48,565 bases of DNA, taken from positions 1 through 48,565 of the forward strand of contig JAPXRP010000005.1 of the NCBI GenBank assembly GCA_033813475.1. Direction: 5' to 3'. Below, piece by piece: positions 33,914 to 42,230 of the stretch. Origin of the DNA: JAAYBR01 sp033813475 (lineage in GTDB: Bacteria > Hydrogenedentota > Hydrogenedentia > Hydrogenedentales > CAITNO01). The first letter of the stretch is position 1. Each line of letters begins with the position of its first letter. A program made the position numbers and the translations under genes. The notes beneath the pieces were generated by a model that was not told the DNA's origin, searched no databases, and saw nothing but the letters and a program-made list of their open reading frames with translations.

Positions 33914-34786
33914 ATGTCGAAACACGAATCCCTGAAACTCACCCGCCGCGAAACCCTCGCCGCCTTTGGTGCGTTCGCCCTCACGGCCCGCTTCGGCGCG
34001 GCGCAGACGCCCGCCCCGGCGCACAACATCGCCCTCCAGCTCTACACCATGCGCGACCCCGCGAAGAAGGACCTCCCCGGCACGCTCAAGCGGTGCCGCG
34101 AGATGGGCTGGGAGTATGTGCAGTGGAGCGGCATGCCAAGTCTTTCGGCGGAGGAAATCCGCGCGGCCCTCGACACCGCCGGACTCAAGGCCGTCTCCGC
34201 CCACATCGGCATCGAGCCTTTCGAGACGGACTTCGCCGCCCAGGTCGCCTTCTGGAAGACTGTGGGCAACAAGGACGTGGCCCCCGGCGGCATGATGGGC
34301 GACTGCCGCGACTCCCTCGACGCCTGGAAAAGGGGCGCCGCCCGCCTGAACGCCGTCGGCGAGAAACTCCGCGCAGAGGGCATGCGCCTCTCCTACCACA
34401 ACCACGACCAGGAGTTTCAGAAGTTCGAGGGCGACGACCGCACCAAGATGGACATCCTCTACGGCGAGACGGACCCCCAGAACCTCTTCGCCGAGATTGA
34501 CACCGCCTGGGTCCAGGTCGCGGGTGTCAACCCCGCCGAATACGTCCGCAAGATGAAGGGCCGCTGCCCGGTCATCCACGTCAAGGACATCGCCGAGAAG
34601 AAGCGCCTGCGCGGCGTGCAGTTCTGCGCCGTCGGCAAGGGCATCATGAAGTGGGACGAGGTCTTCGCGGCCACCCGCGAGGCCGGCGTCGAGTGGTACG
34701 TCTACGAGCAGGACAACACCACGGGCGACATCTTCGAGGACGCCGCCGCCAGCTTCGCGTTCATGAAGGAAAAACTGCTCGCCTGA
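33914..34786 (+). CDS. Tat-exported sugar phosphate isomerase/epimerase-like protein
   Basis: 290 aa from ATG 33914 with AAGGAG upstream. LTRRETLAAFGAFALTARFG is a twin-arginine signal. A xylose-isomerase-like TIM barrel follows, with metal-site segments LSYHNHDQEFQ, FAEIDTAWVQVAG, PVIHVKDIAEK and WYVYEQDN. Export means the substrate is probably a free rather than phosphorylated sugar or cyclitol (inference). It resembles the non-exported relative at 4824-5678 in fold but not closely in sequence. The following DUF2851 gene is 30 bases away. Confidence 0.87.
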   Translation: MSKHESLKLTRRETLAAFGAFALTARFGAAQTPAPAHNIALQLYTMRDPAKKDLPGTLKRCREMGWEYVQWSGMPSLSAEEIRAALDTAGLKAVSAHIGIEPFETDFAAQVAFWKTVGNKDVAPGGMMGDCRDSLDAWKRGAARLNAVGEKLRAEGMRLSYHNHDQEFQKFEGDDRTKMDILYGETDPQNLFAEIDTAWVQVAGVNPAEYVRKMKGRCPVIHVKDIAEKKRLRGVQFCAVGKGIMKWDEVFAATREAGVEWYVYEQDNTTGDIFEDAAASFAFMKEKLLA

Positions 34787-34816
34787 GCGCGGCGGGCGCA
34801 ACGAGGAGGGGACGGC

Positions 34817-36259
34817 GTGCGGACGTGTTTCTCCGAGGAATACGGCGGCATTCTGGGGAAGTGCGCCCGCGCGCAGGAAACCGGCGCGCCCCCCGAGGCC
34901 GCCCTCCAGCGCTTCTGGGCGGAGGGCGCCCTCGTGGGCGAGGCGCTCCAGACCCTCGAAAACCACCGCGTCCGCGTCATCGCCCCCGGCTGGGCCAACA
35001 AGGCCGAAGGGCCTGACTTCCTCGGCGCGCAGGTGGAGTTCAACGGCGTCCTCCACGGCGGCGATGTGGAGATTCACCAGGCCCCCGGGGGCTGGCGCGG
35101 CCATGGACACCACCGCGACCCGCGTTACCGCGACGTCATCCTCCACGTGGTCTGGGACACGGGGCGCCCCCCCTCGCGGCCCCCGGCCACCCCGGAGGGG
35201 CGCGCCCTGGCCACCCTCTCCCTGACCTCCCCCCCGGTGGCCGAACTCTTCCACCGCTGGGAGCAGTCCCGCGAGGCGGAGACCCTCCCCGAACCGTCGG
35301 CCTGCGGCCGCTGCGCGCGGGAGCTGTCGCGCGAGCAGCGCGGCGCTGTGACGGCCTTCCTCGACCTCGCGGGGGAGTGGCGCATCCTCTCCAAGGCCCG
35401 CGGCATGCGGGAACGCGCCGCCACGGCGGGGCTGGAGCAGGCGCTGTATGAGGCCCTGCTGCGGGCCTGCGGCTACGCCCGCTACGCGGCGTCGTTCCAC
35501 CTGCTGGCCCGGTCGCTGCCCTACGACCGCCTCCGCCAGCTTGCCCTGCTGGAGCCTTTCCTGCCCGAGGCCGCCCTGTTCCACCATGCCGGACTCCTCC
35601 CCGAGACCCTGCCGGACGGGGCGGACGACACCGCCGCCGCCCACCACCGGCGGCTCACGGCCCTGCGCCGGGAGCACCTCGGAGAACTGCGCACCCTGGG
35701 ACTCGAGTGGCCCCGCGTCGGCGTGCGCCCCGCGAACGTCCCCGAGCGCCGTCTCGCGGGCGCCGCCCGCCTCGTGGCGCGCACGGCCAAACGCGGGCTC
35801 CTGGCCTCCTTGGAGGACCTGTGGCGGGGGGAGGAGCCCCCCCTCGCGCGGCGGCGCAGCTTCGAGGCCCTCTTTTCCCCGGCCCTCGGCTTCTGGACCA
35901 CCCACTGCGCGTGGCACGGGAAGTCCCTCGCCCGGAGCGCGGCCCTCCTCGGCGCCGGACGCGTCCGGTCCGTCATCGGCAACGTCTTTCTGCCCCTCGC
36001 CGTGGCCAGGGCCCGCGACACCCGCGACCGTTCCCTGGAAGAGCGCGCCCTGGCTTTCTGCCGCGCCCTCCCCGCCGAGCCGGACAACCAGGTCCTCCGC
36101 CGCATGACCGCGTGGATCTTCCCCGAAGACGCCCCGCGCCTGAACTTCCTCCGCCAGCAGGGCCTCCTCCAGATGTACCGCGACTGGTGCGAGGCCAACC
36201 CCTCCTGCCGCAACTGCTCGCTCCACGCCTACTTCAGCCAGAAGGAGAACCCGAAATGA
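34817..36259 (+). CDS. DUF2851 family protein
   Basis: 480 aa from GTG 34817, behind GAGGAGGGG. N-terminal family landmarks are LQRFWAEGALVGEALQTLEN, PGWANKAEGPDFLGAQVEF, GDVEIHQAPGGWRGHGHHRD and RYRDVILHVVW, which together look like a PD-(D/E)xK-type nuclease core. The C-terminus has a Cys cluster (DWCEANPSCRNCSLHAYF) that could bind metal. Function is unknown; a nucleic-acid enzyme is plausible. The stop overlaps the next gene by ATGA. Confidence 0.85.
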   Translation: MRTCFSEEYGGILGKCARAQETGAPPEAALQRFWAEGALVGEALQTLENHRVRVIAPGWANKAEGPDFLGAQVEFNGVLHGGDVEIHQAPGGWRGHGHHRDPRYRDVILHVVWDTGRPPSRPPATPEGRALATLSLTSPPVAELFHRWEQSREAETLPEPSACGRCARELSREQRGAVTAFLDLAGEWRILSKARGMRERAATAGLEQALYEALLRACGYARYAASFHLLARSLPYDRLRQLALLEPFLPEAALFHHAGLLPETLPDGADDTAAAHHRRLTALRREHLGELRTLGLEWPRVGVRPANVPERRLAGAARLVARTAKRGLLASLEDLWRGEEPPLARRRSFEALFSPALGFWTTHCAWHGKSLARSAALLGAGRVRSVIGNVFLPLAVARARDTRDRSLEERALAFCRALPAEPDNQVLRRMTAWIFPEDAPRLNFLRQQGLLQMYRDWCEANPSCRNCSLHAYFSQKENPK

Positions 36260-36609
36260 GCGAAACCGCGCCTGACCGCCGCCAGTTCTCCCCGCTCGGG
36301 CTCAAACTCGTGGCGGCGGCCTCGCTCGCGGGAATCCTGGTGCTGGTTTTTCCTGCGGGCGTCTTCCTCATCACGGGTGGAATTCGGAAGATTGTGGAGG
36401 CATCGGACGCGCTCATCCCCGTCTCCGCCGCGGGGGGGCTGTGCATTCCCCTCTTTCTGAGCCTGCGCGCGCTGAAAAGGGGCACGCTGCCTGAAGAGGA
36501 CAGCGAACGGATTCTCGTGTTCATCTGGCCTCTCACCGTGCTCGCCGTCGGGGTCGCCGCCATGACCGTTGTCATCGGGGTTCTTCTCATCATGATGACA
36601 TTCCTGTGA
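36256..36609 (+). CDS. Small membrane protein, unknown
   Basis: 117 aa starting at ATG 36256, an ATGA overlap with the DUF2851 stop and AAGGAG just upstream. Three hydrophobic segments are visible (LVAAASLAGILVLVFPAGVF, SAAGGLCIPLFLSL, LTVLAVGVAAMTVVIGVLL). I recognise no family. The overlap implies coupled expression with the DUF2851 gene. Confidence 0.75.
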   Translation: MSETAPDRRQFSPLGLKLVAAASLAGILVLVFPAGVFLITGGIRKIVEASDALIPVSAAGGLCIPLFLSLRALKRGTLPEEDSERILVFIWPLTVLAVGVAAMTVVIGVLLIMMTFL

Positions 36610-36642
36610 CGCGCCAAGCCCATCGCCCGGCACCAAGAAAAG

Positions 36643-36659
36643 GCCGGCGGGACGCCGGC
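36643..36659. repeat. REP-like palindrome GCCGGCG/CGCCGGC
   Basis: GCCGGCGGGACGCCGGC with AAAAG before and CTACAG after, in the gap after the small membrane protein. Confidence 0.6.
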
Positions 36660-36700
36660 GCTACAGACGGCCGCCGTCCCGGGGACAGATGGTCTGCTTT

Positions 36701-36744
36701 CGTCCACCTCGTCCACTCCGTCCACCAAGTCCACAACGTCCACC
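36701..36744 (+). repeat. GTCCAC 9-bp tandem array, copy 2
   Basis: Five units of the CGTCCACNN type in phase. It ends 16 bases before the TTGACA box at 36761, with the same orientation toward the downstream gene as the other two arrays. Confidence 0.85.
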
Positions 36745-36760
36745 TTGCCCCCGCGCCAAT

Positions 36761-36790
36761 TTGACATTCCCCCGCGAAAAGGGCTTGAAT
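36761..36790 (+). promoter_or_regulatory. Putative promoter downstream of the GTCCAC array
   Basis: TTGACA (36761-36766), 18-base spacer, TTGAAT (36785-36790). The next start codon is the GTG at 36837. Confidence 0.5.
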
Positions 36791-36836
36791 GCACCCCAGC
36801 CCGCGCGCGGTGCGCGGCCATGAAAGGGGTCCGCCG

Positions 36837-37838
36837 GTGAAGAAAAAACGCAAGGGCGGTTCATGGTTCGAGACCCTGCGCGGCCGTCTGGCACGGGAAC
36901 GGCGCACGCTGCTGTTCGTCCTGCCGGCCGTGCTGGCCGCCCTGGTGGCCGGGTGGTGGCTGTTCCTGCGCGGTCCGGGCGCGGCGGTGGCCCACCGGGA
37001 GTACATCCAGGCGGACACGCCGGTGCTTGCCGTGGTGAATCCGCCGAAGGTGCAGGCCTACGTCTCCAGCCTGGCGCACACCGCCACCCGCTTCGTCCCC
37101 GGCATTCCGAAACTCTCATCCATGCAGGCCCGTGCCTTTTCCTTCGACTGGATCCACAAGATGCCCCTGGAAATGGCGTTCCTCTTCGACCAGCGGGCGG
37201 CGGACGCCTACGCCGTCACCCTGCTCTTCCGCGAGAATCCCACCAGCGAGTCGCTGGAGGGACTGGTGGACGCCGGGTTCTTCCAGACCCTCCGCCCGGT
37301 CCGGTTTCCCGGTTCCCGGCTGGCCCGGAAGGGGGGAGGCATCCTCCTGTCCGAGGGGACCCTCCCCGTGCCGGCCTTTGCGAAGGAGCTGGCGCAGAAA
37401 CGCCATCCCGGCTACGTCCCCGTGGACGCCCCGGCGGTGTCCGGGAACCATTTCGTGGAAATCGCCATAAACAACCGCAACGGGGCCCTGGTCGAGCTGC
37501 AGGGCGCGTTTCCCGAACTGATCGCCCCCTGGGCGGGGTCAAGAACGCGTCAGACACTGCTTGACTTGGCGCCGGAGGTGGAGGAGGGGGGCTTCACCGC
37601 CAACCTCGCCGCCGACGACCTGCTGGAATGCCGGGTGGAGGCCGCGTGCGCCTCCTCCGCCGGGGCGGAGGCCGTGGCGGAGGCCCTCGGCACGGCGGCG
37701 GACGAGGTGGCCTTCTGGCTCAACGAGGCGCACGGCTTCAATCTGGAGGGCGGCGTGGAGCAAGACGGCCCCTCCGTCCGGGGGGCCTGGCGGCTGACTG
37801 GATTCGAGCCGGCACTGCGGCGCGCGCTGGGCGGATGA
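36837..37838 (+). CDS. Membrane-anchored protein of unknown function, paralog A
   Basis: 333 aa from GTG 36837 (AAAGGGG upstream). A basic N-terminus and one membrane segment (LLFVLPAVLAALVAGWWLFL) are followed by an extracytoplasmic domain of alternating strands. I recognise no family. It shares layout and a motif with the next gene: EIAINNRNGALVELQGAFPE here and ELILDNRNGDLLTFASALV there, in the same relative place. The pair thus looks like diverged duplicates, possibly with the fold of surface or scaffold proteins. No catalytic residues can be named. Confidence 0.7.
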   Translation: MKKKRKGGSWFETLRGRLARERRTLLFVLPAVLAALVAGWWLFLRGPGAAVAHREYIQADTPVLAVVNPPKVQAYVSSLAHTATRFVPGIPKLSSMQARAFSFDWIHKMPLEMAFLFDQRAADAYAVTLLFRENPTSESLEGLVDAGFFQTLRPVRFPGSRLARKGGGILLSEGTLPVPAFAKELAQKRHPGYVPVDAPAVSGNHFVEIAINNRNGALVELQGAFPELIAPWAGSRTRQTLLDLAPEVEEGGFTANLAADDLLECRVEAACASSAGAEAVAEALGTAADEVAFWLNEAHGFNLEGGVEQDGPSVRGAWRLTGFEPALRRALGG

Positions 37839-37849
37839 CCCGGCGCGGG

Positions 37850-37879
37850 TTGCGGCGGCCCCCCCCAAACCGATAGCAT
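37850..37879 (+). promoter_or_regulatory. Possible promoter between the two paralogs
   Basis: TTGCGG (37850-37855), 18-base spacer, TAGCAT (37874-37879). It suggests the second paralog can be transcribed alone. Confidence 0.3.
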
Positions 37880-37923
37880 TACCGACCACACCCCGGGTGA
37901 CCCCGGAAACTGGAGAGCTTCCT

Positions 37924-38880
37924 GTGAAAAAAGGCTGCCTGATTGTTGTCCTGATCTGCGTCCTGCTGGCCATCGCCGCAGGCGGCGCCGCCGCGCTGGC
38001 GGCGAGAAACGCGGGCCTTTTCGCCGCGCCGGTCGTCTCCCACACCACGCTGGTCACCCCCAAGAACCGGCTGTCGGTCATTGTGAACCCCCAGGAAGCC
38101 GTTGCCGCCCTGCTGCCTGTCTTCCCCGAGAGTGTTCAGGCGGGGCCCGTGGCGGTGGACCCCAGGAAGTGGCTTTCAAGTTTTGTGCCCAATGAGATCG
38201 CCCTGCTGGCCACCCCCAACCTGGCCACGGGCAAAATTGAGGCCACCGTCTTCGTCAATGAGCGGCGCGGCGGCCCCATGATTGTCGAGATGGCAAAGCA
38301 GAGTCCCCTGCCCGAGATTCCCGGCGTCACCTTCGCCCCGGAAGGACTCCAGCTTCCGGCGCGCGGGAATCTTCAGCTCCGCGCCACCATGCCCATCCCG
38401 GAGAGCGTCGAGGCCGTCATCACGGAGAACTGGAAGCAGACCCCGCCCTCCGAACAGCTCCTGCCCGAGGGCACGCACCATCTGGAGCTGATTCTGGACA
38501 ACCGCAACGGCGACCTGCTCACTTTTGCCTCGGCCCTGGTCAACGCCAGCGGGAACAACTGGGACGAGGTCTTCGCGGAATACGGCGGCCAGATCATGCC
38601 CTTCCTGCCGGGAACGCACGATGTCCGCATCGGGCTCTCCCTGGCGGACCTGAACACCGCCAAGGGCCAGCTGCGCATTGACGCCACCGCCGACAGCGGG
38701 GTGGGGCTCGCCTTCCTCCTCGGCATGGGGTGGGTCTACGCCGTCGGCGAGGCCAAAACGCAGTACGGTCTGGACATCACGGGCGAGCCGAAGTGGGTGG
38801 ACGAGAAGGAGGCGATCATCGCCGACTTCGAGATCAAGGGCCTGGAGCCCCACCTGCGGAAACTGGCGGAAAAGCGCTAG
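37924..38880 (+). CDS. Membrane-anchored protein of unknown function, paralog B
   Basis: 318 aa from GTG 37924, with GGAG upstream. One N-terminal membrane segment (GCLIVVLICVLLAIAAGGAAAL) precedes an extracytoplasmic domain. It parallels paralog A in length, topology, the early NPQEAVAALLPVFPE / NPPKVQAYVSSLA segment and the NRNG motif. No family recognised. It converges on recR, 10 bases between stops. Confidence 0.7.
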   Translation: MKKGCLIVVLICVLLAIAAGGAAALAARNAGLFAAPVVSHTTLVTPKNRLSVIVNPQEAVAALLPVFPESVQAGPVAVDPRKWLSSFVPNEIALLATPNLATGKIEATVFVNERRGGPMIVEMAKQSPLPEIPGVTFAPEGLQLPARGNLQLRATMPIPESVEAVITENWKQTPPSEQLLPEGTHHLELILDNRNGDLLTFASALVNASGNNWDEVFAEYGGQIMPFLPGTHDVRIGLSLADLNTAKGQLRIDATADSGVGLAFLLGMGWVYAVGEAKTQYGLDITGEPKWVDEKEAIIADFEIKGLEPHLRKLAEKR

Positions 38881-38890
38881 AAAAACCGCC

Positions 38891-39490
38891 TCAGACCGGG
38901 CGCCGCCCCTCCAGGGCGCGGGTGAGTGTGGCGTCGTCGGCGTATTCCACGCCGCCGCCCACGGGCACCCCGTGGGCGATGCGCGACACTTCCACCCCCA
39001 TCGCCGCGATCTGCCGCGACAGGTAGAGCGCCGTGGCCTCGCCCTCCGCCGTGGTGTTCGTCGCCAGAATCACCTCCCGGACCCCGCCGTCCTCCAGCCG
39101 CCGCAGCAGCGCCCCCACCTTCAATTCCTCCGGGCCGACATTGTCCAGGGGGTTCAGCACCCCGTGCAGGACATGGTACAGCCCCCGGTAAACGCCGCCC
39201 TTTTCAATGGCCAGGGCCGCCGGGGGGTGCTCCACCACGCAGATGACACTCCGGTCGCGCCGGTCGCTGGCGCACACCACGCAGGGGTCCTGCTCCGTCA
39301 GGTTGCGGCAGACGGAACACTCCGTCACGGCGGCCCGCGCCCGCGCCACGGCCTCGGAAAGCTCCCCGGCCACCGCCGGGGGCGCGGCCATCAACTGCAT
39401 CGCGTAGCGCTCCGCCGTCCGCCGGCCCACGCCGGGCAGCCGCCGGAACGCCTCCACCAGCCGGTCCATTGCGGGGGAATTAATCAGCAT
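38891..39490 (-). CDS. recR: Recombination mediator protein RecR
   Basis: 199 aa, the normal RecR size, from ATG 39490 (GTG 39496 or ATG 39469 possible). In order: helix-hairpin-helix FRRLPGVGRRTAERYAMQL, zinc finger CSVCRNLTEQDPCVVC, Toprim domain (VICVVEHPPAALAIEKGGVY), Walker-like C-terminal motif HGVPVGGGVEYADDATL. RecR works with RecO/RecF in loading RecA at gaps. It overlaps the end of def by about 11 bases; the frequent dnaX-recR pairing is not seen here. Confidence 0.96.
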   Translation of the reverse strand: MLINSPAMDRLVEAFRRLPGVGRRTAERYAMQLMAAPPAVAGELSEAVARARAAVTECSVCRNLTEQDPCVVCASDRRDRSVICVVEHPPAALAIEKGGVYRGLYHVLHGVLNPLDNVGPEELKVGALLRRLEDGGVREVILATNTTAEGEATALYLSRQIAAMGVEVSRIAHGVPVGGGVEYADDATLTRALEGRRPV

Positions 39491-40013
39491 CGGCACGCCC
39501 CGCCTTCCCGACGTCCCGGATGGCCGCGTCGCGCTTTTCCACCCAGTCCTTCAGCACCGCCTCGCGCGTGAACACGTCCAGCCGGTCGGGAAACACGATC
39601 CCGTCCAGATGGTCGCATTCATGCTGGAAAATCCGGGCCAGAAAGCCCTCCGCCTCCAGTTCCAGCGGGTTGCCGTCCAAATCCTGGGCCTTCACCCGCA
39701 CCCGCGTGGCGCGGGGCACGCTCGCCCAAAGCTGCGGCAGGCTGAGGCAGCCCTCCTCGCCGAATTCCCGGCCCTCCATCTCCACGATTTCGGGGTTCAC
39801 GAGGCAGTTCGGCTCGCCTTCAGGCTCGCAATACGCGATAAAGCGCTTCGAAACCCCCACCTGCGGCGCCGCCAGACCCACGCCGTCAAACTCGAACATG
39901 GTCTCCACCATGTCCTCCGCAAACTTCTGGAGCGCCGGGCCGAAATCGGTGACCGGCTTGGCCTTTTTGGTCAGGGGATGGTCCGGATAATAGACCACTC
40001 TAAGCAACGACAT
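39480..40013 (-). CDS. def: Peptide deformylase
   Basis: 177 aa; ATG 40013 has GGAGG 7 bases upstream. All three family motifs are present: GVGLAAPQVG, EGCLSLP and QHECDHLDG, which supply the metal-binding Cys and two His plus the catalytic Glu. It removes the N-formyl group from nascent proteins. Overlap with recR implies co-transcription. Confidence 0.97.
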   Translation of the reverse strand: MSLLRVVYYPDHPLTKKAKPVTDFGPALQKFAEDMVETMFEFDGVGLAAPQVGVSKRFIAYCEPEGEPNCLVNPEIVEMEGREFGEEGCLSLPQLWASVPRATRVRVKAQDLDGNPLELEAEGFLARIFQHECDHLDGIVFPDRLDVFTREAVLKDWVEKRDAAIRDVGKAGRADAD

Positions 40014-40154
40014 GCTGAAACCTCCGCGGATAGAATAGCACAGCCGGGCGCCGTCCGCCCATTGTGCAGAGGGAACATCCCCGCCCCGGACCCGCTATTC
40101 CCGCCCCTGCTGCTCCCAAAGGACCCAGACGGCGGCGTGTGCTACAATGCGCCC

Positions 40155-41127
40155 GTGGAAACGAAAGCGCTTCTATTGCAGGCCTATGCGCCCATTGCCG
40201 CGCCCCTGGAAGAGGTTCGCGGGGTGGTGAATGGTGTCTGGCGGGACGCCCTGCGCCTCGTGCTCTCGGTGGAGGGGGACCTCCCCGGCGCGGGCGGGAA
40301 AGGGCTGCGCCCCGCGCTTACGCTGATGGCGGCGGGCGCGGTGGGGGAGGGGGACCTTGTCCGTTTCGCCCGCATGGCCGCCGCCTACGAACTGCTCCAC
40401 ATGGCCTCCCTGGCCCATGACGATGTCGTGGACCACGCCTTCCTCCGGCGGGNNNNNNNNNNCCCTGTGGGACAACCATGCGGCGGTGCTGGGGGGGGAC
40501 TACCTCGTTGCGCGCGCCGTGGAGACCCTCGGCGAATACGGCTCCTGCGAGATTGTCACCCGCGCCGTCCGCACGGTCCGCGCCATGGCGGAATGCGAAC
40601 TCGCCTTCTTCGGCGTGCCCGCAGACAAGGCAACGGAGGAAGACTGCCTGCGCCTCGCGGAGGGCAAGACGGCCAGCCTCTTCGCAGCCGCCTGCGAGGC
40701 CCCGGCGCTCCTGGCGGGAAAGAATGAGGAGGCGGACCGCCTCCGGCACTACGGGATGGCTTTCGGGGTGGCGTTTCAGCTCATGGACGACCTGCTCGAC
40801 CTGACCCAGTCCCCCGAGGAAACAGGGAAACCCGCTTGCGGCGACCTCGCGGAGGGGAAGGCCACCGTGCCGCTGATCCGCCTCCGGAAAGCCCTGTCCC
40901 CGGACGACCGGGACCGGCTCACATCCTTGTCAGGAAAGGCGCTGGGGAAAGAGGACATCGTCTGGGTCCAGACGCGTCTGTCGGAGACCGGCGTCGCCGC
41001 CGAAGTCGCCGCGGGGGTGGCCGAATATGCGGACACCGCCCACGCGCTGGCGCAGGAATTTCCCGAGTCCCCCTTCCGGGAAGCCCTCTCGGAACTGACC
41101 AAGGTGCTTGTCCTTAGAAAAAACTAG
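40155..41127 (+). CDS. Polyprenyl (isoprenoid) diphosphate synthase, interrupted by an assembly gap
   Basis: Starts at GTG 40155. The first aspartate motif lies in SLAHDDVVDHAFLRR, the second in FQLMDDLLDLT; GKGLRPALTLMAAGA is also conserved. Ten N at 40453-40462 interrupt it, and the frame differs by one base on each side, so the apparent frameshift is due to the gap. Family alignment (RRG-RPTVNA-LWDN) suggests about 18 missing bases, which restores the frame. It makes a C15-C50 prenyl diphosphate for quinones or carrier lipids; chain length is not predictable. It is the only gap in the window. Confidence 0.88.
40453..40462. other. Assembly gap (10 N)
   Basis: Undetermined bases inside the prenyl synthase gene; the length shown is a placeholder. 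Confidence 0.99.
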
Positions 41128-41193
41128 CCGAACGGTTTGAATAAAGGCGGGGAATCCCTCGTCTGTTCAACGGCAAAGGATTTGCCAGAACGT

Positions 41194-41802
41194 ATGGCCA
41201 GCAACCCTTCATCGCAGTGCAATCCCCCGGAGACGGGTGATCCGGACGACGCGCTTCTGGTCGCCCAGGCGGTGAAGGGCAGCGCCGAAGCATTTGAATG
41301 CCTTGTAAAACGTTACAGGAACCAGGTTTACGCCATGTGTTATCACATCACGCGAAACCGCGAGGAGGCGTGGGATCTGGCCCAGGAGGTCTTCGTGAAG
41401 GCCCACCGGGCCCTCGGCACGTTCCGGGGGGAAAGCGGCTTCAAGCCGTGGCTCCTCCGCATCGCGGCGAACCACGCCAAGGACTTCCTGAAACGCAGAA
41501 GGCTCGAAACGGTGGCCTTCGACGACGCGCGGGCGGCCGACGCCCCGGCGGGCACGGAGGCGCCCGACCGCGCGGTGGAACTGCGGGAACTGGGCGCGGC
41601 GATTAACCGCGCCCTGGACCAGTTGCCGGAAAAACACCGGACGGCGTTCATCCTGCGGGAATACGAGGGCCTGTCGTACCAGGAAATGGCCGAGGCCATG
41701 GGGTGCAACCTGGGCACCGTGATGAGCCGGCTGTTTCACGCCCGGCGCAAACTTCAGGAGCTCCTGCACCGTGCGGGAGTCACCCGGGAGGGACTGACAT
41801 GA
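41194..41802 (+). CDS. ECF-type RNA polymerase sigma factor
   Basis: 202 aa from ATG 41194; a TTG at 41137 would add 19 residues. Region 2: FECLVKRYRNQVYAMCYHIT, then EEAWDLAQEVFVKAHRALGTF and GESGFKPWLLRIAANHAKDF. Region 4: LDQLPEKHRTAFILREYEGL, SYQEMAEAMGCNLGTVMSRL. The layout is that of RpoE-like group 4 sigma factors. The next two genes overlap as ATGA and GTGA, so all three form a coupled operon. In such operons the second gene is usually the anti-sigma factor. Confidence 0.93.
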   Translation: MASNPSSQCNPPETGDPDDALLVAQAVKGSAEAFECLVKRYRNQVYAMCYHITRNREEAWDLAQEVFVKAHRALGTFRGESGFKPWLLRIAANHAKDFLKRRRLETVAFDDARAADAPAGTEAPDRAVELRELGAAINRALDQLPEKHRTAFILREYEGLSYQEMAEAMGCNLGTVMSRLFHARRKLQELLHRAGVTREGLT

Positions 41803-42230
41803 TCAACGAAAAACGACTGCTGGAACTGGCGGACCTGTTCGACCGGGACGCCGTGCCCGGCACGCTGGCCCCCGAAGAGGCCGCCTACATCGCCGACCTG
41901 CGGGCGCTGCATGACGGCGCCGCCGCGTTCAATGCGGACACACCCGCCATCAGCGACGCCCAGTTCCCCCATTTCATGGCGGGCATCCGCGAACAGATCG
42001 GGGCGCCGCGCCCCGCACGGTTCCGGTTCTGGACCCTGGCCTCCCTCGCCACCGCCGCGCTGCTGCTGGTGGCCGCCCTGCTGGCCGTGTTCAACAGCGG
42101 CCCCGAGCCCGTCCAGGCCACGGAAGTTGAATCCGCCACCACCGAGATGGACGGGGCCACCGTGGACTGGTACGACGGGAAAGAGGGGCTGATCACCGTG
42201 TGGGTGAAGAAAGGCGGGAGCGACCTGTGA
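41799..42230 (+). CDS. Single-pass membrane protein, probable anti-sigma partner
   Basis: 143 aa starting at ATG 41799, an ATGA overlap with the sigma gene and GGAGG upstream. A soluble N-terminal 75 residues (LLELADLFDRDAVPGTLAPE) precede one membrane segment (TLASLATAALLLVAALLAVF) and a short outer tail. The topology fits an anti-sigma factor, but the HxxxCxxC zinc motif of the common class is absent. Assignment rests on position and topology. Confidence 0.6.
   Translation: MINEKRLLELADLFDRDAVPGTLAPEEAAYIADLRALHDGAAAFNADTPAISDAQFPHFMAGIREQIGAPRPARFRFWTLASLATAALLLVAALLAVFNSGPEPVQATEVESATTEMDGATVDWYDGKEGLITVWVKKGGSDL

Noticed and set aside
33530..36226. 898-codon minus-strand frame over the isomerase and DUF2851 genes
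   Set aside because: Shadow frame crossing two real genes and the inverted-repeat element.
41137..41193. TTG start giving a 221-aa sigma factor
   Set aside because: No ribosome site before the TTG and the extra residues are not typical of the family; ATG 41194 is preferred, with moderate confidence.
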